A stretch of 64,000 bases of DNA, from positions 185,942-249,941 of the forward strand of contig CAJNDS010002447.1 in assembly GCA_905221605.1 (NCBI GenBank). Reading direction: 5' to 3'. Shown piece after piece: positions 45,171-54,949 of this stretch. This stretch comes from Symbiodinium natans. Taxonomy: Eukaryota > Sar > Dinophyceae > Suessiales > Symbiodiniaceae. How positions within the stretch are numbered: the stretch's first letter is position 1; each line of letters starts with the position of its first letter. The translations under genes and the position numbers were made by a program. Under the pieces are notes generated by a model. The model did no database searches. It was not told where the DNA came from and was given only the letters and a program-made list of their open reading frames with translations.

Positions 45171-48100
45171 TCATACATAAATCAAGCAAAGCGACTCCTT
45201 GGCATTTGCTGAGGCCTTGAGCATGTTTCTTGATTGCTGCAGTGCCTCTTCAGCGGCCTGCACCCGCGTCTCGGCTGAGGTGTTCAATGCCTCCTTCGCC
45301 CGCTCAAGCTCCCTCAGAACCTCATTTCCTGTCTTGTGCATCTCCTTCGTCACTTCTTCCTCGGCAAGCTTGCGCACATGCTCTCCACGGATATCGACGA
45401 AGTCACTACCGCAAAAGTGCTGGTACCACCCATAAAGCGCGTCGCCCACGAAACGATCTCCAAATTTGTCTCCACGGTACGCTGCAGTGCCAACTGCTGC
45501 AGGAATTGCAACGACGGCTGTGGCAAGAAAACCACCCGCCGCTCCAAGAGTCCCAAGAGTTCCAGCCGCAGCAGCTGCAGTATAGGCAACAGGGAGTACG
45601 CGGTCCTTTGGTGCGATGCTGCGGAGTGCACCATCCGGGACATGCATGAGCGAAGTCTCGTTCGCTTCTCGCCTCGATCTGGGCACAAGCATTGGTAAGC
45701 CTTGAGCCCTCAGCTGATCGAGGGTTTCCTGAAGTAGATCGTACAAAGGGTCCAACTCCTCGTGCGTCATGTGGCAAACCCACTGTCCGAAACTTGTCAA
45801 AAAGGGCTTTGCGTCGGCTATTGTGTCAAAGCGCAACCCTTCAGTCACGTACTTGCTGGTGGTATGAAAATTGCACTTCTTACAGGAAGCAGCCACATCA
45901 GCGTTAGTGATAGTTTCGATTAAATTCCAAAACTCTGACCTGCAAGTAGGATTGAACCAATCCTCTGGTCCGTTGTCAATGATGTCGCAGAAAAGGTTGA
46001 CATTCGTCATGGTGTTCTCTTTCGCCACTGACAGGAGTTGCTCCGCATGGCTGCTCCACTGATTTTGGAAAAGAAGTTCCTGGGTTTTCTGCTTGAGGTT
46101 GTGTGCCTCCTGTTGAGCCAGCTCTGCGTGTTGCACAGCTTGGCGAAGTCGTTGCATTGGGTCCTCTAAGGCATCCAGAACGAAACTACGAATCTTGCCG
46201 CAAAACAGGTCAGGCCATGTGCGGCAGATGTGTCCTTCCAACTCATTCCTGAAAATGCTGTTGCCCGACCACGTCTGATTGTGCTGGGTCTGAAGCCTCT
46301 TCCAAACTAAGTGGCGGTCAGACTCGTACTCATCAACATCATTGATGACATCAAGGCATGGCAAGACTGTCTTAACACAGAGTTCAATCTCCTGTAGATG
46401 TTGCTCAAACTCTGCCGAGGCATGCGCCGGTAGCACATCCCAACCTCTTTCCTGACAGATTTGGTATGCTAACAGGGCACCCGCATTGAGAAAATATTGC
46501 CGTCTGACCTGCATTTCACTCAGGCGAGACATGTTCTGTCCCAGCCACTCCTTAGCTTTATCACGCGCTTTGAGTTGCTCCACCTGGGTGACAACCAGAA
46601 AGACATCTTTGTGGGGGAAGGAGCCGCCAAAGAAAGCAGTGGCCGTGTTGTGATCCGAGAAAGGTGCCAAGCTGTCCGGTTTGCTCACCTCAGATGTTTC
46701 CCCATCCATGACTGCACTGAATGCTGCTGCATGTCACGCCGTTTCCTGGAGTGCCCAGTAAGCCCGCAGAGAAGAGTGCCCAGCCTGGAGGGAGTCCCGC
46801 CGCTCAGCATGTGCCCACCCCCAGACAACCTTGCCGAGTCTCCCTCGCAACCCGCCGAGTACCCCTCTGGAACGCTCACCCGCCGAGAAGCCCTACTTGC
46901 TCGGGCTTAGTCGGAATTAAGGAATGAGCCAGAGTAGCCTTTAGCCAAGGGTGGCAAGAGGAAACAAACAAAACATTACACAAACTGAACATAGAACAAG
47001 ATCATTTTCATGGACATGATATGAAATGGCTCTGTGCCGTCTTTTGCATTACATCGCTTCGGGGCAACAAAATGCAAAAACGTATGCTGCGACCACAGAA
47101 ATGCTCATGTTGCTCTTGCGTTGCTGGTTTCAAAAGCAGTAATATGGCTGAAGTTAAGACTTTCAAGAGCAGACTTCTTATCCCTGCAGCGCCCATACAC
47201 TCAGAGAGAATCCGGCTGAGGAGAAGCCCGCAAAGAGTCCCGCCGAGTGTCCCTGGAGTGTCAGCCTCAGAGAAGCCTGCAGAGAGTCCCGCCGAGCATC
47301 CTTGCAGGTTCTAGAAAAGCCCGCAAAGAATCCCGCCGAGTGGCCCAAGCCCGCACAGAGATCCTCCAGAGAAGACCGCCTTGGAGTGCCCAACTGCAGA
47401 AAATTCCGCGGAGAGACGCATCCGCTGTCCGAAAACGGCAGGCACATCAGGTAGCTGTACTACTAGGGTGGCCACGATGATCGACATGTTAATTGTCATG
47501 AAGCTTGCTCAAAGCCAAGGCACCAGTAGGATGAGAGAAGCCTCGCGAGTCTGGTATTGCAGAAACTGACTGGCAGCTTCGCCAAGGCTTCCTCCCTCTG
47601 AACCCCCTGGGCAATCCACTATGGAAAAGCACTGCGTTGAGGTTGGCACGGGCACCAGCACTTCCATGTGCCAAGAACTAAAGTCTGGCAAACTTTCTGG
47701 GCTAAGCTCGCCATCCGCGATGAGTCTTCTGATGGTCTCATTGCAGCAATTGATAAGTTCATGGGCCTCATCACTTGTGAGATCCCGGAGCTTCATGCTT
47801 TCCAGCTGTGGGGCCAAGTAGCCACGAAGCCCACACCCCTGTGGAACAACTTCGAATCTGGACACGCCGGCACTTGCGGTGAAAGCCACAGGCAACAATG
47901 ACTTGGGAGTTTGGCCCATTGGACAAATCATGCGTCCGAAATAGGCATTGACCAGTGTGCTCTTGCCAGACGAAGTTGGACCAACCACAGCCACCGTGAC
48001 CGACGTTTGGTCTAACAATTCTCTCCCTTCATTGATGCCACGCTGGACGTCAGAGGCAAGGGCGGTCTCTGAGCAGAGACGCCTAGCAGCTTCTTGCCAT

Positions 48101-49734
48101 GCACAGGCACGCACCCGAGTCACCAGGGCGGCTACTGCTTTTTGTTGTGGGAGAAGGCATTGCAGACCCTTCATCAAGGAAACAGCAACAGACAGAGTCT
48201 CTTGACTGAGTGTTTCTTGTATGCGGAGCAGTCGCGCAACTAAAGCCTGCACCATCTCGAGCATGGTCTGCAGCTCCTGCGGTTCCGGTGCCTGACAAGC
48301 CTTGGTCATGTCCTCAATCTGGCCTACGCACGCCTGCAATGTTCCCAGCACTGCAGAGTCCGGGCATAACCGATCAAGGTCCTCTTTGCGCAACGCTGGA
48401 GCCGGGAATGCTGCTCTTGGGCGGGCTCGCTGACGAAGCACTGTGTCAGACAAGCTGCGGCAGCAGCTGTAGACCCAAGGGCGCTGCTTATATCCAGTGC
48501 GTTCTTCACATCGCTGAACAATCCGCTCGAACAGATCTGGAAGGCCGATGCCAGGAAATGCTTCAACACAGTGCAAAAAAGCTTCGCTAAGAAAACCATG
48601 CTTGGTCGTCTCGCACTCTCTTGCTCCAGAGCCTTCATCACAGGCAAGGAGAAAACAGAACTGCGAATTTGTGGGTTTGATTCCATCCGCGAATCTGTGC
48701 ACCATCTCTTGCTCGGCACCGGCAGGTTCGGCCTGAGAACTCACTTCACCTGTTGACGGGGCAGTTCTGCACCCATCAAGGATCAAAAGTGCAACCGCCC
48801 CTGGCACGGGCTCTGCACTCAGCCTCTTCGCAGTGCGCTTAGCACGAGCCTCACAGCGCTCAGAGATGAGATCATGCAAAGGCTGCAAGAACTCGTATAC
48901 GTTGACATATTTGCCAAGGTCGCCTTCTGTCACATCCACCGGAATGAGAAAGCTCTGCCCAGCAATGCTGACAGCATGGCCGGCATAGTAGACAAGCACA
49001 AGCACTTTCTTTGCTGGTTTGATTTCTTGCGTCAGCTGCGTCATGAGGGTACTAAAATCATCCTGCCCGTGGGTGGCATTACGATAGGGGATGACCTTAT
49101 CAAAGCCACAGGAAACGGTCAGCATGTAATTCACCTCTTCTATGTCCCGGTGGCAGTACTTGATCTGATTGTCCTTCTTGTTCCAGCTCGCATCCACATA
49201 GTTTTGCTGGCCAATTAACAGTGCAATCCTGTACTCTCCAGCGCCAAGTGTTGCTGATAACATCTTCAGCACCAACAGGCGAGCACTTGGTCCTTGCCAC
49301 CTAGGTGGAAGCAGGGCTCCTATTGCAGACTCGAAGAAGTCGCAAACACCCAACCCCCAAGAACCTAAAAACCCGCTTGTGAAAACTGCAAATTCACAGG
49401 CTCCTGGACCAGGAACAAGCCACCAAAAATGTTCCCGCGGTCACTTGTACGGCTGCTCGGTATGGCTAGAACATGAGCATCCACTGTACTCCAGTTTAGC
49501 CGTGCAGATATAGCCTGCCTGTTCAACGATTTGGCGACAGGGAAGAAACAGCTCTAAACTGACTCTAAACGGTTGTTTCTCCGGTGTTCGGTCCCAGCTG
49601 GTGACAGGCAATCTGTTTTGAGCAATAATTTCAACTGCGTGTTCCTGGCAGCGCGGGCAGGACAACACAACCCTCATGGGCTTCATCACGCCCATTAGAT
49701 GGATGAACTTCTGGCAGCGACATTTTTGAAGCAT
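45171..49734 (-). CDS. Caspase-like protease fused to a dynamin-like large GTPase
   Basis: There are three long open segments. 49441-49734 (97 codons from ATG) is Cys-rich (KCRCQK, SCPRCQ, SGCSCS). 49353 to 47509 (614 codons; no ATG at its start, so an internal exon) has a caspase-like p20 fold with catalytic His126 in YYAGHA and Cys195 in LDGCRT, a helical linker (about 330-445), then a GTPase with P-loop GPTSSGKST (458-466) and switch DCPGG (580-584). 46709-45171 continues the GTPase with DVFLVVTQVEQLKARD, where TQVE stands at the usual T/N-KxD position, and FLNAGALLAYQ near the G5 position. A 40-residue hydrophobic Ala/Gly segment follows (371-411), then a charged C-terminal helix and a stop. 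The split inside the GTPase fold shows that the two long ORFs are one gene with an intron at about 46710-47508. Exact junctions are unresolved. It probably acts at a membrane. Substrate and partners are unknown. Confidence 0.82.
46710..47508. repeat. Intron with degenerate tandem repeats
   Basis: This lies within the caspase-GTPase gene. Blocks at about 46740-46910 and 47205-47420 are built of degenerate units of roughly 50 bp with the core AGCCCGCAAAGAGTCCCGCC. On the plus strand they read as repeats of EKPAESPAE. There are no TTTAGGG heptamers. The block between (46920-47200) is unremarkable. Confidence 0.55.
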
Positions 49735-50205
49735 GACGGATTTCAGGAGGAGATGCAGGCTAGCACGTTCTTGCTCCTGTCATACTCCCCCGGTTGGTGT
49801 GTTTTGTAATCCCTCCCGTTTCGTGTTCCCGAGCTCAGGACTAGCAGTCCTCCGATCCTTCTTGACTGCAACCCTACAAACTTGCCACGGTGTTTACCCT
49901 AAACCCTAAACCCCAAACCCTAAACCTGAAATTCCTCAGACCCTCCTGGGGCACCTCGGCGAGCCATGGGCCTTTCTCCTGGGGCCAGGGCGCCAGGGTC
50001 TTTTGTGGGGGGGGTTAGGGTTGTGGTTTGGGGTTTAGGTTTAGAGGGGTTTAGGGTTTGGGGGTTTAGGATTTGGGGTTTGGGGGGTTAGGGTGTACGG
50101 TTTGGGGTTTTGGGTTCGGGGTTTAGGATTTGGGGGCTTAGGGTTTGGCGTTTGTCGACCCTGGCGGCGTGTTGGATAGGTTTCTGGAGGTGACCCTGAA
50201 AAGCG
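49735..50205. other. Upstream region of the caspase-GTPase gene
   Basis: There is no recognised promoter or dinoflagellate spliced-leader sequence. Heptamers return at 49895-49925 and are dense at 50010-50150, ending the heptamer-free stretch that covers the gene. Confidence 0.35.
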
Positions 50206-51900
50206 GGGGGGGGAGGGGGGGGGGGGTAGGGGGGGGTACCTCGGCAGCTTTTCCAGGAGGAGGGCTAGGCCACAGTGTGCACACTGTGTTCTATGGAGAC
50301 CTCCCCTCCCCCCCCCCCCCCCCCCTCCCCCCCCCCCCCTGGGCCCCCCCCCCCTCCCCTCCCCCCTCCCCCCCCCCCCCCCCCCCTCCCCCCCCCTTCC
50401 TCCCTCGCGCCCCACCACCCCCTTAACCTGCACCTAAGCCTGTGGTCGTTGGGCTGTCCTCGGTTTAGGCTTTCGGGGTTTAGGGTTCCGGTTTCGGTTT
50501 TAGGCTTTACTTTGGGGTTTAGGGTTCGGCTTTAGGGCTGAGGCTTTAGGGTTTAGGCTGTAGTTTAGGGTTTCGGCTGTAGGGTTTAGGGTCGGGTTTG
50601 GGTTTAGGGTTTGGCGCCGGGGCACGCTGCGCCGCTTCAGCCCTGAACAATGCTCCGGCGGGGTCGGCGACTTGAGCCGGAGGCTCTTAAATCCGGCCCC
50701 CGCGCCGCCCGTGGTCCAGGGCGGAGCCCGCGTCGCACTAAAGCGCTAGCTTTAAGGGGCGAGCGCCCGAGCCGCCGACCCCGCCCAAAATTGCTTCAAA
50801 TTCGCGCGGGGCCCTTCGGGAGGCCTCCAAAAACCCAAGGGGACGCAACACGCGGTGGTGCGAAAAGCACGAAAACCTCGTAAAAACCATGGGTTTTTAC
50901 GAAAACCGAGGCCACAAAACACCCGCAGCACCCCATTAAACCCTCACGGGCGCGCATCATCGGCCCTAGCTTTTCACATGGGGCGCGCGCCAGGCCGAAA
51001 CCACGTTTTTCAAGGTTTGGGGGGGGTACCGGAAGCCCAAAACCAGGCGAGCATCATGAGCATCAGCAGCCCTGGCCCGCGGGCCCAAGGCAATAAAAAA
51101 CGCTGAAAAAACGCTGAAATCACCGTTCATACCGTGTTTTTATGAGGTTTTTCACGCGTGCCTCCGACCCCCACCCCTGTTGCCCTTGACCCGCCCCCAA
51201 AGTGCGCATCATCGAAACCCACGTCGGGGGGGGGTCTGCTGATGCTGCTGATGCGCGGGGTCCGGGCGCATCATCGAGCCATCGCTTCTCTTGGGCTTCG
51301 TGGGGGGGTCCGGGCCCACGGCCCAGAGACCCAGCTGATGCTCATGATGCTCGGTTTGGGGGGGTGTTCCAACAGCAGAAAACCTCGTAAATACCGAGTG
51401 TTTTGTGGGTCCACGTAAAAACGCCCCTAAAATCGCTCATTTTACGCGCTCGAACGGCTTCGTGCCTACAAAACACCCGAACAGCAGGACCCCGAATGCC
51501 CTTAAGGGCATTCGGGGTCTTGCTTTTGGGGGTTTTCGTGGGCACGCAAGCGTTCAAGCACATACAATCGGCGTGTTTAAGGGGGTTTTGGATGGCCTGG
51601 GGGAGGCCGCTGATGCTCATGATGCTCCCTTTCCTGGGTCCCAAAAGGCTTCCCAAGCCCAAAAAACACGTGTTTACAGCGTTTTCTGAAGGTTTTTCGA
51701 AGGCAAAACGCATGCATAGAATGCTTTTTATAAGGCCCCCAAACCAACCCCACTGATGCTCCTGATGCGGGTGCGCGCGCGCGCGCGCGCGCCGGGGGGG
51801 GGGGGGGGAGGGAGGGGGGGCGAAGGCAGGAGAAAAGAGAGACAGAGAGAAGGAGAGGACAAAGACACGGGAAAGAGAAGACAGTGCCAAGGTTCAAGGT
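50206..51900. repeat. GC-rich block with homopolymers, palindromes and dispersed repeats
   Basis: Long G and C runs (50206-50235, 50305-50404, 51795-51812) flank sequence without heptamers. An 18-bp word GCTGATGCTCATGATGCT occurs directly at 51334-51351 and 51609-51626 and inverted at 51050-51067. Words of the type CGTAAAAACC and its complement recur, including a hairpin at 50879-50901. A GC dinucleotide run lies at 51773-51793. The frames on both strands look compositional. No gene is supported. Confidence 0.6.
51488..51519. repeat. 32-bp perfect palindrome
   Basis: Both 14-nt arms (GACCCCGAATGCCC) flank a central TTAA. Beyond one G/T mismatch the pairing continues for four more bases (51483-51486 with 51521-51524). 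It would form a stable cruciform, or a hairpin if transcribed. Confidence 0.85.
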
Positions 51901-52117
51901 TTCGTGCTTTGGGGGGCGGGGGCCGGCCCGTGCCGCTAGGCCTGAAAAATTTGGGTTTGGGGTTAGGGTTTGGGTTTGGCTTAGAGGTTTATAGCGTTTA
52001 GGGTTCACTTTAAGAGGCCAAAACCTACTTCGAAGGAGGTTGTTACTTTAAAACCCCCTGATAGAGTCCTTAGGCAACCCACAAAGACAAGGTGGTTTTG
52101 AGGTTCAGGCACGCAGG

Positions 52118-52445
52118 CTGCATGGTCCTGGGGGGCGCGGGCTCGCTTGAGGATCAAGTCCAGCAGATACCTCGCAGAGACAGGGCTTTTTGGACTTGTA
52201 AGTTTTGCTGGGTGTTTAGGCGTACAAAGGGGTAAGTCTATAGGGATCTTGGCGGGGCTTAGCGGCTGGGGTTGGGGCTTGACCGCCTGAGCAGCCCCAA
52301 AACCCCAAACCCCCCAAGAAAAAAAACACTTAACCCAAAACCCGAGACCCTAAACCCTAAAACCCCCAAACCCTGGGCCTGTTGTGCTGCAGAGTGAAAG
52401 GGTCGAAGTAGAAGTCCAGCAGCTGCCGCAGCTGCGTTGCCGCAC
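52118..52445 (-). CDS. La-motif RNA-binding protein, partial (two exons)
   Basis: La motifs are winged-helix RNA-binding folds found in La and LARP proteins. Exon 52379-52445 reads QLRQLLDFYFDPFTLQHN and ends at a GC donor (AACAG/GCCC) in phase 2. Exon 52170 to about 52118 supplies the completing G and reads YLLDLILKRARAPQD. The join gives HNRYLLDLI, the expected spacing after the aromatic FYFDPFTLQHN segment. Upstream and downstream exons are not assigned; islands at 52660-52740 may belong. Flanking DNA is heptamer filler. Confidence 0.6.
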
Positions 52446-52659
52446 CTGGCGCAGCTTTATAGGCTGGGGACTGCTTAGCTTGGGGACCACATGAACCCTA
52501 AAAGGGTTTAGGTTTATAGGGTATAACCTAATAGGGATTGTTGTAGTACGGTGTACGATCACAACTTTAGGGTTTGCTAGTGTTTAGGGTATGGGGTTGG
52601 GGGTTTAGGGTCTGAGTTTGGAGTTTAGGGTTTGGGGCTTAGGGCTGAGATGAGAGCTA

Positions 52660-54745
52660 GCTGCGGCTGAGGGCTGCGCCATGCACACGCAAAACATTCA
52701 ACAACTGCTGTGGCTGCAACACGCGCCGCAACTGAGCCCCTGTTCCGCGCCGTGAGCCGAGGCAGGTTCTGCTACGAAAATCCCTATTCGGGTATACGAA
52801 CCAAGAACCCTTTTAGGGTTCATTTGGTCCCCAAGGTTCGGCTGCCCTCTCGTAGCTCCAGCTGGATCCAGTAGGCCTTCATGCCCATGATCCCAGGAGC
52901 TCGTCCATGACGTTGAACACCCAGCTGCGCAGGGTCGACAAGTCTAACACAGGGATTATGAGATGAAAGCAAACCCTAAACCTAAACCCCAAATATTCTA
53001 ACCAAACCCAAAAACCCTAGGGGGATAAAAAGTACGGGAAGTCATCAAGTCCTTACCAAGAACTCGTACGCCAGTCCGAATATCCCTCCCAAAGCCCCGT
53101 CGTATAGCGCCAGAAGCCCCCGAGGATATTATATAAGGTTTAGGTTTGAGGGCTTAGGGTGTCGGGTGAGAACATTGAACCTGAACCCTACACTCAAGCA
53201 GCAGGAAGAAGCACGCGCCTGGCATCGATGTTCAAGCGGCCCTCGTCGTCATCCCAGGAAACCTTACTAGTTCTTAGTAGGAAATTCGGTTTTGGGGTTC
53301 AGGGTGTAGGGACTCGGGGAATTGACATATCTCCCCACAGAAGGGACTGCATAGGGCGCCTACTTCCCGAATCACCTGCTTCTAGAGCAAGGCAGAAACC
53401 GTCGTGCTGTGATGCGCAAAGCCCAGGTCGTGGAGCTTCTTTTCAACCTGTGGAGACGTTAGAGGCAGGGCTGATTTTATCCGCAGGGACACTCAATACA
53501 TACACACCCACCAATACTTATAAGCAACAGTATATACACTCTCCAATAACAGTACTATGCACACTGTTTCACATGGGCTTCACAGGGTTTAGAGGGTTCA
53601 AAGCACTTACGTGTCGCGGGTTGGGGCTTTGAGCCCACCAAGCTGCTTAGGCTTCAAGGTCCGCCGTTATTTTCGCTCCAGGGCTCTTCCGTTTGCAAGG
53701 TTAGGGTTCAGGGCATATAGGGCTCCAGGGTTCGGGTTTAAGGATTTCGGTTTAGGAGTTAGGGCCCGCAGCCTTACAGTTTTTGTCAGCAGCTCTGCTG
53801 TTCCGGGCCGAGCTTTGGATGTTAAAGGCTTTGCAGGGCTCCGGATCTTCAGAGATTCCTCGCTGCTCAGGGTCTGTTGTTTTTTGTGGTCAAAACGTCT
53901 GTACGAGCGTGTGCTACTTACTGGTGATGCTCGCGCACGGCGAATGGCTGTCGCACTTTCTGTGACATCGAGCGCACCTCCTTCTGCAGCATGTCGGGTT
54001 CGAAGTATCGCAGGTCATCCCCAATGCCTTGATTGGCGAGCGTACTGGTGGTAAATCAACTTCTACGTGTAGGGTCCTTAAGGGAAGGGGGTTCAAAGGG
54101 GGGTATGCAACCCAAGGTTCCCTATACCCCCACTACTCGCTCGCCCTCAAGGTTCCTCGGGGCCTACCCTCCATGAGCCCCCCCCCCCCCCCTCGCTAAG
54201 GACCATATAACCCATTGCACTGGTGGGAACTTCTGCATACCACGGGGTCGGAAGCTGACCCCGTTCGTGGGGAATCTTGAGCAGTCCCAGACCTAGCTTG
54301 GGGATCATTTTAACCCTTCTAGGTTTCACCTGGTCTGCAAGGAACCGCAAGAGACGCGAATAGCCCCAGACCCAAGTACTCTGCCAAGGCTGCAGATCTG
54401 TCATGAATGCATGGGTCTGAATTTCCTTTGGGACCACAGGAACCCTCAAAGGATTTTAGGGTTTTAAGGGTTCATATACCTTTATAGGCCGTCTAGTAGT
54501 TTCGTGTTTTTGATATAAAAACAATCGAGGTTCATTTGGCCTTAAATGCAGCATCAGCGACCCAAGGCCAACTCGCTTTGTGCCGGCTCGCACCACCATT
54601 GTATGTCCTGGCAAAAGTCGTCCGACGGGACGTGCGATACCACAAACGACCACAAATGCCGGGGATTGTCTCAACGCCTCGGCCCCACGTTGGGCTGAGA
54701 TCCAGCACGCCTGCTGAAATGCCTCGCAGCTTGATGGTTTTAATG
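52660..54745 (-). CDS. Exon cluster, unidentified protein
   Basis: Minus exons: 54541 to about 54745 (ALRQSPAFVVVCGIARPVGR and LLPGHTMVVRAGTKRVGLG); 54190-54425 (EIQTHAFMTDLQPWQSTWVW, then LPTPWYAEVPTSAMGYMVL); 53918-54050 (GIGDDLRYFEPDMLQKEVRS, donor CA/GTAAGT); 53770-53880 (SSEESLKIRSPAKPLTSKAR); 53388-53447 (VEKKLHDLGFAHHSTTVSAL, acceptor CTCCACAG); 53200-53262 (SWDDDEGRLNIDARRVLLPA); 53064-53125 (GLLALYDGALGGIFGLAYEF, donor TTG/GTAAGG); 52845-52955 (LSTLRSWVFNVMDELLGS, then AYWIQLELREG in another frame); and 52660-52740 (LRRVLQPQQLLNVLRVHGAA). An introner separates the first two. Probably one or two genes; not identified. Confidence 0.5.
52766..52838 (-). mobile_element. Family A introner-like sequence, one clear end
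   Basis: On the minus strand it starts CCTTGGGGACCAAATGAACC and runs to an acceptor-like TTTTCGTAGCAG near 52766. It lies between the islands 52845-52955 and 52660-52740, so it probably acts as an intron. The far end lacks a clear inverted repeat. Confidence 0.4.
54426..54540 (-). mobile_element. Introner-like element, family A, acting as an intron
   Basis: This is a 115-bp intron with a GC donor (AAG/GCCAAATGAACC) and an AG acceptor (GGTCCCAAAG/GAAATTC). Its ends are inverted copies, as in the PPR intron at 3299-3414. It separates two coding-like exons, LGSLMLHL and EIQTHAFMTDL. Confidence 0.6.
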
Positions 54746-54949
54746 AAGGGCTTAAGGCTTAAAGCTTAAGGGTTTTACGGGGCAGTTCTGGACCATTGAC
54801 TTTGGTGGCTTCAGGGTTTATAGGGCTTAGAGGTTTGCGGGACGGAGGGGGGTTCAGGCTTCAAAATCTTGAGGGGGCGCAGGGGGCTAGAACCCTTAAC
54901 CCTAAACCACAAACCCTAAACCCTAAACCTTAGTGTGGGTTGGGGCTGT

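Noticed and set aside
45199-45783. Several plus- and minus-strand frames of 78-139 codons
   Set aside because: They are shadows of the minus-strand GTPase exon (45171-46709), which is much longer and carries recognisable motifs.
50145-50535. Pro-rich and Gly-rich frames around 50.3 kb
   Set aside because: They come from long runs of C and G. There is no codon bias beyond the homopolymer and no splice structure.
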